From contig NZ_FNBL01000006.1 of the NCBI RefSeq assembly GCF_900102315.1, positions 172,438 through 236,437 of the forward strand: a stretch of DNA of 64,000 nucleotides. Reading direction: 5' to 3'. The stretch comes from Celeribacter baekdonensis. Lineage in GTDB: Bacteria; Pseudomonadota; Alphaproteobacteria; Rhodobacterales; Rhodobacteraceae. Position 1 is the stretch's first letter. Every line of letters begins with the position of its first letter. The notes under the pieces are model-generated. The model saw only the letters and a list, made by a program, of their open reading frames with translations, was not told the origin of the DNA and made no database searches. Position numbers and translations under genes: made by a program. Positions 34,969 to 44,521 of the stretch are shown piece after piece.

Positions 34969-35468
34969 CCCAGCGCCCGTTTATTCCCTATCCCGACAAG
35001 CGCCTGAAAACGGTGGTGCCACCTGTGACGGAGATCACCGACGAGATCCGCGCGATCTGGGACGACATGATTGAGACCATGGATGCGATGCCGGGATACG
35101 GGCTTGCCGGACCGCAAATCGGGGTGATGATGCAACTCGCCGTGGTCGATTGTTCGGACGAGCGCGGCAAGGCCGTGCGCATGGCCAACCCCAAAGTGCT
35201 CCACGCCTCGGTGCAGCCGCGTGACCACGAAGAGGCCTCGCCCAACCTGCCGGGTATGTCGGCGGTCATCACACGCCCGCGCGCGGTGACGGTGCAGTTT
35301 CTCAATGAGGCGGGAGAGATCGAGGAGCGCGATTTCGTGCATCTTTGGGCCACCTCGGTGCAGCATCAGATCGACCATCTGAACGGCAAAATGTATTTCG
35401 ACCATCTCAAGCCTGTGAAACGTCAGATGTTTTTGAAAAAGGCGAAAAAAGCGGGGGCGATGACATGA
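34965..35468 (+). CDS. Degenerate peptide deformylase paralogue 3
   Basis: A 167-residue homologue that retains [10 protein letters not shown] and the fold but not the active site. The EGCLS position reads EASPN (residues 90-94), so the Cys ligand is Ser92, and HExxH reads HQIDH (134-138), with Gln135 in place of the catalytic Glu. It is predicted to be inactive as a deformylase. The frame is intact and the gene is coupled by ATGA at both ends (34965, 35465), so it is not a decaying pseudogene. A binding or regulatory role is possible. Confidence 0.85.
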   Translation: MTQRPFIPYPDKRLKTVVPPVTEITDEIRAIWDDMIETMDAMPGYGLAGPQIGVMMQLAVVDCSDERGKAVRMANPKVLHASVQPRDHEEASPNLPGMSAVITRPRAVTVQFLNEAGEIEERDFVHLWATSVQHQIDHLNGKMYFDHLKPVKRQMFLKKAKKAGAMT

Positions 35469-36370
35469 GGGTGATCTTTATGGGGTCGCCGGAGTTTTCG
35501 GTGCCCGTGCTTGAGGCTCTGGTGGACGCAGGTCATGAGATTGCGTGCGTCTATTGCCAGCCGCCGCGCCCGGCGGGGCGGGGCAAAAAGGATCGGCCTA
35601 CGCCGGTTCAGGCGTGCGCCGAAGCGATGGGTCTGCCCGTGCGCCATCCGGTCAATTTCAAGACCTCCGAAGATGTCGCCGAATTTGCCGCGCTCGATGC
35701 CGATATTGCCGTGGTCGTGGCCTATGGGCTTTTGTTGCCGCAGAGCATTTTGGATGCACCGGAACAGGGCTGTTTGAACATTCACGCCTCGCTACTGCCG
35801 CGGTGGCGCGGGGCCGCGCCGATCCACCGCGCAATTTTGGACGGCGATGATGAGACTGGCGTTTGCATCATGCAGATGGAGGCGGGTCTCGACACCGGCC
35901 CTGTGTTGTTGCGCCGTGAAACGTTGATCTCGGCGGAGGATACCACGGCGAGTTTGCATGATCGGCTTTCGGAAATGGGTGCTAAGGCCATCGTTGATAC
36001 GCTTGCTGATTTACCGAATTTAATCGCGGTGTCACAGCCCGAAGAGGGCGTGACCTACGCCAAAAAGATCGACAAATCCGAGGCTAAAATTGACTGGACT
36101 CGTCCGGCCACCGAGATTGACCGCCAAATTCGCGGGCTGTCGCCCTTTCCCGGCGCTTGGGCGGACTACCAAGGCGAGCGGATCAAATTTCTTTCCTCGC
36201 GTCTGGCCGATGGAGCGGGCCAACCCGGTGAGGTGATGGGCACGTTTACCATTGCCTGCGGTGACGGCAGTGTCGAAATTCTCACCGCGCAGCGCGAGGG
36301 AAAACGTGCTATGGCTGTCAGCGACATTCTAAAGGGGATGGATGTCCCAAAAGGCAGCCATTTTGTGTGA
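35465..36370 (+). CDS. fmt: Methionyl-tRNA formyltransferase
   Basis: Formylates initiator Met-tRNA using 10-formyl-tetrahydrofolate. The 301-residue product has [18 protein letters not shown] at the N-terminus and [22 protein letters not shown] (with Asn, His and a later Asp of the catalytic set). [13 protein letters not shown] and the C-terminal domain with [10 protein letters not shown] follow. It is the fourth gene of the deformylase run, with an ATGA overlap to paralogue 3. The product pair Fmt/Def is expected to be co-expressed. Confidence 0.96.
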   Translation: MRVIFMGSPEFSVPVLEALVDAGHEIACVYCQPPRPAGRGKKDRPTPVQACAEAMGLPVRHPVNFKTSEDVAEFAALDADIAVVVAYGLLLPQSILDAPEQGCLNIHASLLPRWRGAAPIHRAILDGDDETGVCIMQMEAGLDTGPVLLRRETLISAEDTTASLHDRLSEMGAKAIVDTLADLPNLIAVSQPEEGVTYAKKIDKSEAKIDWTRPATEIDRQIRGLSPFPGAWADYQGERIKFLSSRLADGAGQPGEVMGTFTIACGDGSVEILTAQREGKRAMAVSDILKGMDVPKGSHFV

Positions 36371-36379
36371 GGTCACCCG

Positions 36380-36622
36380 ATGTTTCCAGTTTTGATCGGC
36401 ACAGTGTTTATCGCCGGGATCGTTGGCTATGCCGTTGAAAAAACGGGATTTACCAATAACGGCTACCTGCCCTCGATCATCATCTGTATTGGTGGCGCGT
36501 TTTTGGCCTATTTCCTCAAACTGATGTTTGGCATCGGGTTAAACCCGCCCGGCGTGAATGCCATCGTCTCCTCGCTCGGCGCACTGATCATTGTGCCGAC
36601 CCATTGGCGCAAGCGCCGTTAG
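36380..36622 (+). CDS. Small membrane protein, GlsB/YeaQ/YmgE-like
   Basis: An 80-residue protein with three hydrophobic stretches and a glycine-rich pattern like the transglycosylase-associated (GlsB/YeaQ/YmgE) family, ending THWRKRR. Members often respond to envelope or osmotic stress; the biochemical role is unknown. It begins nine bases after the fmt stop, so it may be a late gene of that operon. Confidence 0.7.
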   Translation: MFPVLIGTVFIAGIVGYAVEKTGFTNNGYLPSIIICIGGAFLAYFLKLMFGIGLNPPGVNAIVSSLGALIIVPTHWRKRR

Positions 36623-36631
36623 GAGAGTTGC

Positions 36632-36769
36632 ATGTTTGGGCTTTTGGCACTTCCGGGGATGGTGGTACGGCTGTTGTTTGGCCTCTGTCTTTGGCTGATG
36701 TTTCGCCCCGGCGGATGGTTTGTCGTCTGTTGCATCGGCATTGCGGCAACGTGGTACATCAAGGCCTAA
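36632..36769 (+). CDS. 45-residue hydrophobic protein
   Basis: ATG at 36632 with AGGAG six bases upstream, nine bases after the previous stop. The product, MFGLLALPGMVVRLLFGLCL and onward, has two hydrophobic segments (about 3-24 and 29-42) separated by MFRPGGW, ending in WYIKA. It is likely a small inner-membrane protein. Its stop is immediately followed by a terminator-like hairpin, which supports it as the last gene of the unit. No family recognised. Confidence 0.6.
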   Translation: MFGLLALPGMVVRLLFGLCLWLMFRPGGWFVVCCIGIAATWYIKA

Positions 36770-36816
36770 AGCGTTCCGCCATAAACCTGAATCACGGGTT
36801 TATGGCGGGGCGCTTT
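36768..36816. terminator. Bidirectional terminator-like hairpin
   Basis: AAAGCG-TT-CCGCCATAAACC pairs with GGTTTATGGCGG-GG-CGCTTT around a loop of about nine bases, giving a stem of roughly 18 pairs with one small internal loop. It lies between the convergent ends of the 45-codon gene and the TRIC-type gene and touches both stops. Confidence 0.75.
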
Positions 36817-37438
36817 AAGACCGCGGTGGACGCGATTTATAGACGGGCAGGGACCAGCCAAAAATCAGGCTTCCGGCGCGCAGGCTGAATGTCAAAACAG
36901 CACATGAAATATAAGAATAAATTGGCGTAAAATCCAAATAAGATGTGATGATCATCGCGACCGCACCAGCCAAAGCCGCCGAGGCGTAAAGCTCGCCTTG
37001 GGTCAAAACCAACGGGACTTCGTTACAGACCACATCGCGCATCAAGCCGCCAAAACACCCGGTGGCCACGCCCATCAGCGCAATGATCACTGGCGGTTGT
37101 CCCAGTTTGAGCGCCACCCCTGCCCCTGCCGCCACGGCGACGCCAAGGGCAATCGCATCAGCCCACATCAGCGCTTTCAAACGGCTTTCAAACAGATGCG
37201 CGGTGAAAAACACCACGGTGGCGATCAGCGTGGCAATCAGGATGTACGCGGGATCGGAGATCCAAAACACCGCATCGCGATTGAGCAACACATCGCGGAT
37301 CGTGCCGCCGCCGACCGCCGTCAAACAGGCGACAAAGGCAAAACCGACGATGTCGAGCTGGGCGCGTGAGGCGGCCAAAGCGCCGGAAATCGCAAAGACG
37401 ATCACCGCAGTATAATCGAGTGCGGAGAGCACGCTCAT
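36815..37438 (-). CDS. TRIC-type cation channel family protein (UPF0126)
   Basis: A 207-residue membrane protein with the UPF0126 duplicated motif: [12 protein letters not shown] in the first half and [19 protein letters not shown] in the second, each within a three-helix repeat. Prokaryotic members are homologues of trimeric intracellular cation channels, permeable to K+. Its ATG overlaps the rnhA stop as ATGA (37435-37438). Confidence 0.9.
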   Translation of the reverse strand: MSVLSALDYTAVIVFAISGALAASRAQLDIVGFAFVACLTAVGGGTIRDVLLNRDAVFWISDPAYILIATLIATVVFFTAHLFESRLKALMWADAIALGVAVAAGAGVALKLGQPPVIIALMGVATGCFGGLMRDVVCNEVPLVLTQGELYASAALAGAVAMIITSYLDFTPIYSYISCAVLTFSLRAGSLIFGWSLPVYKSRPPRS

Positions 37439-37896
37439 TTTGCGGCTTTCTTAAACGGGGCCATCCCGGCGCGGGCAAGCTCGTCGGCCTGTTCATTTTC
37501 GGCGTGTCCGGCGTGGCCTTTGATCCATTTCCACGTCACGTTGTGTGTGTGTTGCGCCGCATCAATGCGCTGCCACAGATCGACGTTTTTCACCGGCTTT
37601 TTGTTTGCGGTTTTCCAACCGTTGCGTTTCCAACCATGAATCCAACCCGTTACGCCGTTTTTGACATAGGCGCTGTCCGTGGTGATGGTGATGTCGGTGG
37701 GGCGGGTCAGGGTTTCGAGCGCATTGATCGCCGCCAAAAGCTCCATCCGGTTGTTGGTCGTATCGGGCTCGCCGCCTTTAAGCTCACGTTCCTTAACGAT
37801 CGTCTCCCCGTCCATCGCCCGCATCACCACGCCCCAACCACCGGGGCCGGGGTTTCCAGAGCATGCGCCATCGGTCCAAGCGTGAATTTCGGGCAT
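37435..37896 (-). CDS. rnhA: Ribonuclease HI
   Basis: Degrades the RNA strand of RNA-DNA hybrids. The 153-residue product has the catalytic acids in [14 protein letters not shown] (Asp8), [10 protein letters not shown] (Glu), TDSAYV (Asp) and the C-terminal [14 protein letters not shown] (His and Asp). Length and motif order are those of bacterial type 1 enzymes. It precedes the TRIC-type gene in an overlapping pair and follows ispH by about 90 bp. Confidence 0.96.
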   Translation of the reverse strand: MPEIHAWTDGACSGNPGPGGWGVVMRAMDGETIVKERELKGGEPDTTNNRMELLAAINALETLTRPTDITITTDSAYVKNGVTGWIHGWKRNGWKTANKKPVKNVDLWQRIDAAQHTHNVTWKWIKGHAGHAENEQADELARAGMAPFKKAAK

Positions 37897-37985
37897 GTTG
37901 TTCCTTTTCGTGAAGTTTAAGGTGACGCGTTACGTCTTGGTCAACGCCGGGGCAAGGGCAATTGCGCGGGCGCGTCGTTCGTGGA

Positions 37986-38936
37986 TCATGCCAGTTCTCG
38001 CAACACGCGCGGCACTTTGAATTCGACGTTTTCCTGTGCGGTTTCGACCAATTCGACGGTGACATCATAGCGGGATTTGAAAGCGTCGATCACCTCATTG
38101 ACCAAAAGCTCCGGGGCGGAGGCACCGGCGGTGATGCCGACGGATTGGATACCCGTCAAGGCGCGCCAATCAATGTCGGTGGCGCGTTGGACAAGTTGAG
38201 AATAGGCACAGCCATTGGCCGAGCCAACTTCGACCAAACGTTTGCTATTTGAACTATTGGGCGCGCCAATGACCAAAAGAGCGTCGATATGTGATGAGAT
38301 GGCTTTGACCGCCGCTTGCCGGTTGGTTGTGGCGTAGCAGATGTCTTCTTTGTGCGGGCCGATGATGTTCGGAAACCGCGCGCGCAGGGCGGCGATCACA
38401 TCCACAGTGTCATCGACCGACAATGTGGTCTGGGTGATAAAGGCCAGTTTTTCAGGATCACGCACAGAAAGCCCGGCGACATCTCCCGGCGTTTCGACCA
38501 AAAGCACCTCGCCCACGGGCAATTGCCCCATGGTGCCGATGGTTTCCGGGTGACCGGCGTGGCCGATCATCACCATTTGAAGCCCGGCCTCGAAATGACG
38601 CTCGGCCTCGATATGCACTTTGGACACCAGCGGACAGGTGGCATCGACATAGACCATCTCGCGTTTGGCGGCCTCGGCGGGCACGGCTTTCGGCACACCA
38701 TGGGCCGAAAAAATCACTGGGCGATCATCGGGGCAATCGTCCAACTCTTCGACAAACACGGCTCCTTTGTCGCGCAGGCTATCCACGACGAATTTGTTGT
38801 GAACGATCTCGTGGCGCACATAGACGGGCGCACCCCATTTTTCAATCGCCAGTTCAACGATCTTGATGGCGCGATCTACACCGGCGCAAAAGCCGCGGGG
38901 GGCGGCAAGGTAAAGGGTCAAAGTGGGTTTGGTCAT
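37986..38936 (-). CDS. ispH: 4-hydroxy-3-methylbut-2-enyl diphosphate reductase
   Basis: Last enzyme of the MEP pathway, a 4Fe-4S protein that makes IPP and DMAPP. The 316-residue product has the three ligand Cys in [20 protein letters not shown] and [11 protein letters not shown], plus HEIVHNK and [13 protein letters not shown]. It probably heads the transcription unit ispH-rnhA-TRIC. Start ATG at 38936. Confidence 0.97.
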   Translation of the reverse strand: MTKPTLTLYLAAPRGFCAGVDRAIKIVELAIEKWGAPVYVRHEIVHNKFVVDSLRDKGAVFVEELDDCPDDRPVIFSAHGVPKAVPAEAAKREMVYVDATCPLVSKVHIEAERHFEAGLQMVMIGHAGHPETIGTMGQLPVGEVLLVETPGDVAGLSVRDPEKLAFITQTTLSVDDTVDVIAALRARFPNIIGPHKEDICYATTNRQAAVKAISSHIDALLVIGAPNSSNSKRLVEVGSANGCAYSQLVQRATDIDWRALTGIQSVGITAGASAPELLVNEVIDAFKSRYDVTVELVETAQENVEFKVPRVLRELA

Positions 38937-39019
38937 GGCGCGCTCCTGTTGTCACAAGAGGTAGGGCGAAATGGGGGCGGGTGCAATGTTTCGGGATGCG
39001 TCGATGCCAATCGTCTCAA

Positions 39020-39050
39020 CAAAAATGGCCCGAACATCTGTCCGGGCCAT
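39020..39050 (-). terminator. Rho-independent terminator after the NYN gene
   Basis: On the minus strand ATGGCCCG and CGGGCCAT pair around a ten-base loop, followed by TTTTTG. It lies 29 bp past the NYN gene stop and upstream of ispH, so it separates the two units. Confidence 0.8.
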
Positions 39051-39078
39051 GATCCGTGTGACGTTGTAATCAGCGGGC

Positions 39079-39639
39079 TTATTCGTCGAAGGCACCGTCT
39101 TCGCGCGGCTCGCGTGCCGGGCGACCGATCACATTGCGCAGCTCTTCGAGTTCGATGAAATTGTCGGCCTGACGGCGCAGTTCGTCGGCAATCATCGGCG
39201 GTTGCGAGCGAATGGTCGAGACCACGGAGACGCGCACGCCTTGGCGTTGCAGGCTTTCGACCAGCGGGCGGAAATCGCCATCGCCGGAGAAAATCACAAT
39301 GTGATCAATCCGGGGCGCAAGCTCCATGGCATCAACGGTCAATTCGATGTCCATATTGCCCTTGATCTTACGACGGCCCATGGAATCAGTGAATTCCTTG
39401 GCAGGTTTGGTCACCATCGTGAAGCCGTTGTAATTCAGCCAATCGACCAGCGGGCGGATCGGAGAATATTCATCGTTTTCGAGCAGAGCGGTGTAATAAA
39501 ACGCACGCAGAAGTTTGCCGCGGCGCATGAATTCCTGTCGGAGAAGTTTGTAATCGATATCGAAACCCAGCGACTTGGCGGCCGCATAGAGGTTCGATCC
39601 ATCGATGAACAAGGCAAGCCGTTCATCTTTGTAAAACAT
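39079..39639 (-). CDS. NYN domain (LabA/DUF88 family) protein
   Basis: A 186-residue PIN-like protein. It has the N-terminal acidic RLALFIDGSNLY, the second acidic GNMDIELTVDAM, IVIFSGDGDFRPLVE, and a basic C-terminal half. The Asp set matches NYN/LabA-type ribonucleases, so nuclease activity on RNA is likely but untested. The start at 39639 (MFYKDERLALFI) is supported by AAGGA upstream. The longer frame (to 40503) is antisense to folK and is rejected. It is divergent from folK. Confidence 0.88.
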   Translation of the reverse strand: MFYKDERLALFIDGSNLYAAAKSLGFDIDYKLLRQEFMRRGKLLRAFYYTALLENDEYSPIRPLVDWLNYNGFTMVTKPAKEFTDSMGRRKIKGNMDIELTVDAMELAPRIDHIVIFSGDGDFRPLVESLQRQGVRVSVVSTIRSQPPMIADELRRQADNFIELEELRNVIGRPAREPREDGAFDE

Positions 39640-39774
39640 CAAAAGGTCCTTTTGGGTTGTTTTTTGTTGGGCCGTCCCGAATGGGTGACCAAGTGTTCGT
39701 GGCTTTCTGGCGCAGTCAGTAGTACGAAACGCATCAAATATGAACTTGTCTAAAAATATAGGGTGGAGGCGTCC

Positions 39775-40386
39775 GTGTCGCGAGGTGTTGATGAAAAATG
39801 CGCGAAAATGCGCGCATGGGTTGCATTTGGTGCCAATTTGCCCTCGAAAACCGGGGAGCCGGCCGAAACGCTGTCTGTTGCGGTGCAGGATCTGCGCGAT
39901 ATGGGCGTGACTGTCAGGAGGGCGAGTCGTGTCTTTGAGACGTCGTGTTTCCCTGTTGGGGCCGGCCCCTCTTATATCAATTTTGCGATTGAAGTCGAAA
40001 CAGCGCTGACGCCTGAGGCGCTTTTGGCTTTGCTGCATCAGGTAGAGGCCCGGCATGGTCGGGTGCGCAAAACGCGGTGGGCGGGGCGGTCGATTGATCT
40101 TGATCTGATGGCGATGGAGGGCGAAGTGCGCCCCAATGCAAAATCTGTTCAGGCCTGGATGGATTTGCCGATGAGCGCGCAGACCACGCAAGCGCCTGAT
40201 ACGTTGATCCTGCCACATCCGCGCATTCAGGATCGGGCGTTCATGCTGATTCCCTTTGCCGATCTGGCACCAGATTGGACCCATCCGTTGATCGGCAAAA
40301 CTGTACAAGAGATGTGTGATGCCCTGCCCGATGTGGATAAATCCGAGATAAAAGCGCAATCTGGTCTTGAAATCCCCGTGAATTAA
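39775..40386 (+). CDS. folK: 2-amino-4-hydroxy-6-hydroxymethyldihydropteridine diphosphokinase
   Basis: Pyrophosphorylates the pterin before dihydropteroate synthesis. The 203-residue product has WVAFGANLPS, ASRVFETSCFPVGAGPSYINFAIEV, RWAGRSIDLDLM and LPHPRIQDRAFML, all HppK motifs. I prefer the GTG at 39775 (GGAGG upstream), giving a leader of 11 residues. An ATG at 39808 fits the core better but has a weak site, and a GTG at 39763 is also possible. Confidence 0.93.
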   Translation: MSRGVDEKCAKMRAWVAFGANLPSKTGEPAETLSVAVQDLRDMGVTVRRASRVFETSCFPVGAGPSYINFAIEVETALTPEALLALLHQVEARHGRVRKTRWAGRSIDLDLMAMEGEVRPNAKSVQAWMDLPMSAQTTQAPDTLILPHPRIQDRAFMLIPFADLAPDWTHPLIGKTVQEMCDALPDVDKSEIKAQSGLEIPVN

Positions 40387-40399
40387 GGGGAGAGGGCGC

Positions 40400-40428
40400 T
40401 TGCCAATGGGACGCCTTGCGCCTAAATA
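40400..40428 (+). promoter_or_regulatory. Possible rpoZ promoter
   Basis: TTGCCA (40400-40405), a 17-base spacer, then TAAATA (40423-40428). The -35 is good and the -10 is only partial. It lies about 40 bp before the rpoZ start, between folK and rpoZ. Confidence 0.35.
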
Positions 40429-40468
40429 GGGCCTTTGTACCCCATCCGTCCAACGATTGGAGATCCAC

Positions 40469-40822
40469 ATGGCCCGCGTCACAGTTGAAGATTGCGTCGA
40501 CAAAGTCCCGAACCGTTTCGAGCTTGTGATGCTTGCGGCTCACCGTGCGCGTGAGGTTGCGGCGGGTTCTGCACTGACCGTGGATCGTGACAACGACAAA
40601 AATCCGGTTGTGGCTTTGCGTGAGATTGCTGAGGAAACTCAGTCCGCCGACGCGCTGCGCGAGCGGATGATCGAAAGCCAACAGACCCAGATCGAGGTCG
40701 ACGAGCCGGAAGACGATCAAATGGCTCTGCTCATGGGCCAAGAACAGGACAAGCCGGTCGAAGACGACATGTCCGAAGAGAAACTCCTGCGCGCCTTGAT
40801 GGAAGCTCAGGGCCAAAACTAA
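40469..40822 (+). CDS. rpoZ: DNA-directed RNA polymerase subunit omega
   Basis: A 117-residue omega subunit: [20 protein letters not shown], the conserved RAREVAAGS, and [13 protein letters not shown]. The C-terminal half is acidic and Gln-rich, longer than in E. coli, as is usual in alphaproteobacteria. The ATG at 40469 has GGAG upstream. It precedes rsh, as in most proteobacteria, and the omega subunit is part of the ppGpp-binding site of RNA polymerase. Confidence 0.96.
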   Translation: MARVTVEDCVDKVPNRFELVMLAAHRAREVAAGSALTVDRDNDKNPVVALREIAEETQSADALRERMIESQQTQIEVDEPEDDQMALLMGQEQDKPVEDDMSEEKLLRALMEAQGQN

Positions 40823-40838
40823 GGGCGCCATGGCGCCC
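40823..40838. repeat. Perfect 16-bp palindrome between rpoZ and rsh
   Basis: GGGCGCCATGGCGCCC is fully self-complementary and starts directly after the rpoZ stop codon. It has no U-run, so it may be an mRNA hairpin at the junction rather than a terminator. Confidence 0.6.
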
Positions 40839-40861
40839 CTCAAAGGAGTTTGCGGACCGAA

Positions 40862-42979
40862 ATGATCGACGTCGAAGACCTGATCGCCCTGGTCCGCAAC
40901 TACAACCCAAAGACAAACGCCGATCTCATCCGCGAGGCTTATGCCTACGGGCGGGAGATGCATGAGGGGCAGTTTCGCCGCTCGGGCGAGCCGTATTTTA
41001 CCCATCCCGTTGCCGTTGCCGCGATCCTGACCGAACAGGCGCTTGATGATGCCACCATCATCACCGCCCTGTTGCATGACACGATCGAGGACACGAAATC
41101 GACCTACAGCGAGGTCGAGCGCAAATTCGGCACCGATGTGGCCGAACTGGTCGATGGGGTGACGAAACTCACCAACCTGCAACTGTCGAGTTCCGAGACC
41201 AAACAGGCGGAAAACTTTCGCAAACTGTTTATGGCGATGTCGAAAGACCTGCGCGTCATCTTGGTCAAACTCGCCGACCGCCTGCACAACATGCGCACGA
41301 TCAAGTCCATGCGCCCGGAAAAGCAGCTGCAAAAAGCGCGCGAAACCATGGACATCTTTGCGCCGCTTGCCGGTCGGATGGGGATGCAATGGATGCGCGA
41401 AGAGTTGGAAGATCTCAGCTTTCGCGTGATCAACCCGGAGGCGCGCAATTCGATCATCCGCCGCTTTATCACGTTGCAGCGCGAGACCGGCGATGTGATC
41501 CATAAGATCACCAACGACATTCGTGCCGAACTTGAAAAAGAGGGCATTGAGGCGGATGTGTTTGGCCGCGCCAAAAAACCCTATTCGATCTGGCGCAAAA
41601 TGGAGGAGAAACAACAAAGTTTCTCCCGTCTGTCAGACATTTACGGCTTTCGCGTCATCACTCGCTCAGAGGGCGATTGCTACCGTGTTTTGGGGGTGAT
41701 CCACCAACGGTGGCGCGCTGTGCCGACCCGGTTCAAAGACTATATCTCGCAGCCGAAATCCAACGGCTATCGGTCGATCCACACCACCGTGTCGGGTCGC
41801 GATGGCAAGAGGGTCGAGGTGCAAATTCGCACCCGGCAAATGCACGAAGTGGCTGAGTCTGGCGTGGCGGCGCATTGGTCCTATCGCGACGGTGTGCGCG
41901 CCAAAAACCCGTTTGCGGTCGATCCGGCCAAATGGCTGGCGCAGCTCACCGAACGGTTTGAAAACGCTGAAGATCACTCCGAGTTTCTCGAACACGTCAA
42001 ACTCGAAATGTATTCGGACAAGGTGTTCACCTTTACACCGAAAGGCGAGGTCGTGTCCTTGCCGAAAGGCGCGACGCCTTTGGATTATGCCTATGCGATC
42101 CACACCCGGATTGGGAACAGCTGTGTTGGCGCCAAGGTGGACGGCATCCGTGTGCCGCTTTGGACCCGGTTGAAAAACGGCCAGTCGGTCGAAATTCTCA
42201 CTGCCGAAGGGCAGCGCCCGCAAGCGACGTGGATCGACATCGTTGTGACCGGACGCGCCAAGGCCGCGATCCGTAAATCCCTGCGTGAAGAGGACCGCGA
42301 ACGGTTTATCAAACTGGGCCGGGAATTGGCGCGCGTCGCTTTTGATCATGTCGGCAAAAAATCCTCGGAAAAGGCATTGGCGACGGCGGCCAAACAAATG
42401 TCTCTGGTGAGCGCCCAAGAACTATTGGCGCGGCTGGGCTCGGCCGAATTGGCCGCCTCCGATGTGGTCCGCGCGGTCTACCCCGAATTGGTGCGCACCA
42501 GCGGGGCGATTGATTCCAAACGCGCGGTTCTGGGTTTGTCCGAGGGCGAAAGCTACAATCGTGCACGATGCTGCCAACCGGTGCCCGGCGAGCGCATCGT
42601 TGGCATCACCTATCGCGGCAAGGGCGTGGTGATCCACGCGATTGATTGTCCGGCTCTTGAGGAACTTGAGGCGGAAACCGGGCGTTGGGTGGATTTGCAA
42701 TGGCACGCCGGCCCTCATGCCGCCGAACACACGGTGTCACTCGACATCACGATTTCGAATGACACTGGCGTTTTGGGCAGAATTTGTACCTTAATCGCCG
42801 AACAAAAGGCCAATATCTCTGATTTGCAATTTGTTGATCGCAAACCGGACTTTTACCGTTTGATTGTAGATGTCGATCTGCGAGATGTAGAACATCTTCA
42901 TGCTGTTATGCTTGCACTTGAGGCCGAAAGCGACGTTGCGCGCGTTCGGCGATACAGGGATTTGACCAGAAAGCCCTAA
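40862..42979 (+). CDS. rsh: Bifunctional (p)ppGpp synthetase/hydrolase (Rsh)
   Basis: A 705-residue RelA/SpoT homologue. It has an N-terminal HD hydrolase domain with the intact LLHDTIEDT, the synthetase domain (DIYGFRVI; YISQPKSNGYRSIHTTV), TGS (VFTFTPKGEVVSLPKGATPLDYAY), a Cys-containing helical region (RARCCQPVPGERI) and a C-terminal ACT domain. The HD motif being intact, it can probably both make and break ppGpp. The ATG at 40862 is preferred; a TTG at 40850 lies too close to AAAGGAG. It is coupled to rpoZ by position. Confidence 0.96.
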   Translation: MIDVEDLIALVRNYNPKTNADLIREAYAYGREMHEGQFRRSGEPYFTHPVAVAAILTEQALDDATIITALLHDTIEDTKSTYSEVERKFGTDVAELVDGVTKLTNLQLSSSETKQAENFRKLFMAMSKDLRVILVKLADRLHNMRTIKSMRPEKQLQKARETMDIFAPLAGRMGMQWMREELEDLSFRVINPEARNSIIRRFITLQRETGDVIHKITNDIRAELEKEGIEADVFGRAKKPYSIWRKMEEKQQSFSRLSDIYGFRVITRSEGDCYRVLGVIHQRWRAVPTRFKDYISQPKSNGYRSIHTTVSGRDGKRVEVQIRTRQMHEVAESGVAAHWSYRDGVRAKNPFAVDPAKWLAQLTERFENAEDHSEFLEHVKLEMYSDKVFTFTPKGEVVSLPKGATPLDYAYAIHTRIGNSCVGAKVDGIRVPLWTRLKNGQSVEILTAEGQRPQATWIDIVVTGRAKAAIRKSLREEDRERFIKLGRELARVAFDHVGKKSSEKALATAAKQMSLVSAQELLARLGSAELAASDVVRAVYPELVRTSGAIDSKRAVLGLSEGESYNRARCCQPVPGERIVGITYRGKGVVIHAIDCPALEELEAETGRWVDLQWHAGPHAAEHTVSLDITISNDTGVLGRICTLIAEQKANISDLQFVDRKPDFYRLIVDVDLRDVEHLHAVMLALEAESDVARVRRYRDLTRKP

Positions 42980-43003
42980 AACACGAGATCCACGGGGGAT
43001 AAT

Positions 43004-43660
43004 GTGGTCTTCAAGCGCCGGGAAAAACTGACGCCATTGAAATGGCTGTCGCAGGCGATCTGGCCGAAAGGCGGTTGGTCCCGCGCTGCGCGCTATCTTC
43101 AACACCGTCTTCACCGCCTGCCAGACACGCCGCATAAAATCGCGCGTGGGGTGTTTGCGGGCGTGTTTACCGTGTTCACCCCTTTGTTCGGATTTCACTT
43201 TTTCATTGCCTACGCCATTGCCAAACTCACCCGTGGCAATGTGATTGCCGCCTTGCTTGCCACCTTTGTCGGCAATCCGTTGACCTATGTTCCGATTGGC
43301 GTGATCTCGATGAAAATGGGACATTTCATTTTGGGCACGCGGTTTGATCACGAGGCGGAGCGCTCATTGGTTGGCAAATTCTTTGATGCTGCTGATGATT
43401 TCTGGCAAAACTTTCTGGCGCTGTTCACCGAACACGACACCAATTGGGACGCGCTCATTCGGTTCTTTCACGAGATTTTTCTGCCCTATCTGGTCGGGGG
43501 GATTTTGCCGGGGATCGTCGCGGGTTTGGCGGCCTATTACGTCACTTTGCCGATGATTGCCGCGTATCAGAAAAGCCGCCGCGGGCGCTTGAAAGCCAAG
43601 CTTGAGGAACTCCGTCGCAAAAAAGCCGCCGCCAAAAAGGGTCCGCCAAATCAGGTGTGA
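43004..43660 (+). CDS. DUF2062 membrane protein
   Basis: A 218-residue protein with three or four hydrophobic helices. The DUF2062 pattern is seen: TPHKIARGVFAGVFTVFTPLFGFHFFIAY, then NPLTYVPIG, then a second membrane region ahead of a basic Lys/Arg-rich tail. Function is unknown; it recurs beside rsh and pdxJ in this group. The start is GTG at 43004 with GGGGG upstream. Confidence 0.85.
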   Translation: MVFKRREKLTPLKWLSQAIWPKGGWSRAARYLQHRLHRLPDTPHKIARGVFAGVFTVFTPLFGFHFFIAYAIAKLTRGNVIAALLATFVGNPLTYVPIGVISMKMGHFILGTRFDHEAERSLVGKFFDAADDFWQNFLALFTEHDTNWDALIRFFHEIFLPYLVGGILPGIVAGLAAYYVTLPMIAAYQKSRRGRLKAKLEELRRKKAAAKKGPPNQV

Positions 43661-43759
43661 ACAGGATGTGATCGGTCTGATCAAGAATTCGCGGTTTTCT
43701 TTCGACACAGGCGCGGTATTGTCAGCCGCAAACCGAATAAACCGTCAAGGACACTGAAT

Positions 43760-44521
43760 ATGACTGCGACAAGCGTGCTGCGTCTTGGGATGAACATCGA
43801 CCATGTGGCCACCGTGCGCAATGCGCGTGGCTCGGCTTACCCGGACCCGATCCGAGCGGCTAAATTGGCCGAAGAGGCGGGGGCGGACGGGATCACGGCG
43901 CATCTGCGCGAAGATCGCCGTCATATCACCGACGATGACATTGACCGCCTTGTCGCCGCGCTCTCTGTGCCGCTGAATTTCGAAATGGCCGCGACAGATG
44001 AGATGCAAGCCATTGCGCTCCACCACAAACCCCATGCAGTCTGTATCGTGCCCGAAAAGCGCGAAGAACGGACCACCGAAGGCGGGCTTGAAGTTGCGCG
44101 CGAAGAGAACAAATTGGCCCATTTCATCGCACCCTTGCGGGACGCGGGCTGTCGCGTGTCAATCTTTATCGCGGCGGACAAACGCCAAATCGAGGCCGCG
44201 CATCGGATCGGGGCCGCCGTGGTCGAACTGCACACCGGGGCCTATTGCGATTTCCATGCAGAGGGCGATTTTGCGGCGCGTGACGAGGAACTGAAACGCC
44301 TCGCCGAGATGGCCGCGTTTGCGGCGGATTTGGGTCTGGAAGTCCATGCGGGCCATGGCCTAACCTATGACACCGTCGCGCCGATTGCCGCCATGCCGCA
44401 AATCGTAGAGCTCAACATCGGCCATTTCCTCATCGGTGAGGCGATTTTTCGCGGCATCAAACCGGCGATTGCCGAGATGCGGCGGCTGATGGATGCGGCG
44501 CGTGCTGAGGCATCTGCGTGA
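43760..44521 (+). CDS. pdxJ: Pyridoxine 5'-phosphate synthase
   Basis: Condenses 1-deoxyxylulose 5-phosphate and 3-amino-1-phosphohydroxyacetone to PNP. The 253-residue TIM barrel has [29 protein letters not shown] (catalytic His), [10 protein letters not shown], and the HAGHGLTYD phosphate region. The C-terminal [13 protein letters not shown] is also conserved. Its stop overlaps the next gene as GTGA. Confidence 0.97.
   Translation: MTATSVLRLGMNIDHVATVRNARGSAYPDPIRAAKLAEEAGADGITAHLREDRRHITDDDIDRLVAALSVPLNFEMAATDEMQAIALHHKPHAVCIVPEKREERTTEGGLEVAREENKLAHFIAPLRDAGCRVSIFIAADKRQIEAAHRIGAAVVELHTGAYCDFHAEGDFAARDEELKRLAEMAAFAADLGLEVHAGHGLTYDTVAPIAAMPQIVELNIGHFLIGEAIFRGIKPAIAEMRRLMDAARAEASA

Noticed and set aside
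34965..35468. Third deformylase gene as a decaying pseudogene
   Set aside because: The frame is intact and coupled at both ends; only active-site residues have changed.
39640..40503. N-terminal extension of the NYN protein
   Set aside because: It is antisense to folK; homologous NYN proteins begin at MFYKDERLALFI.
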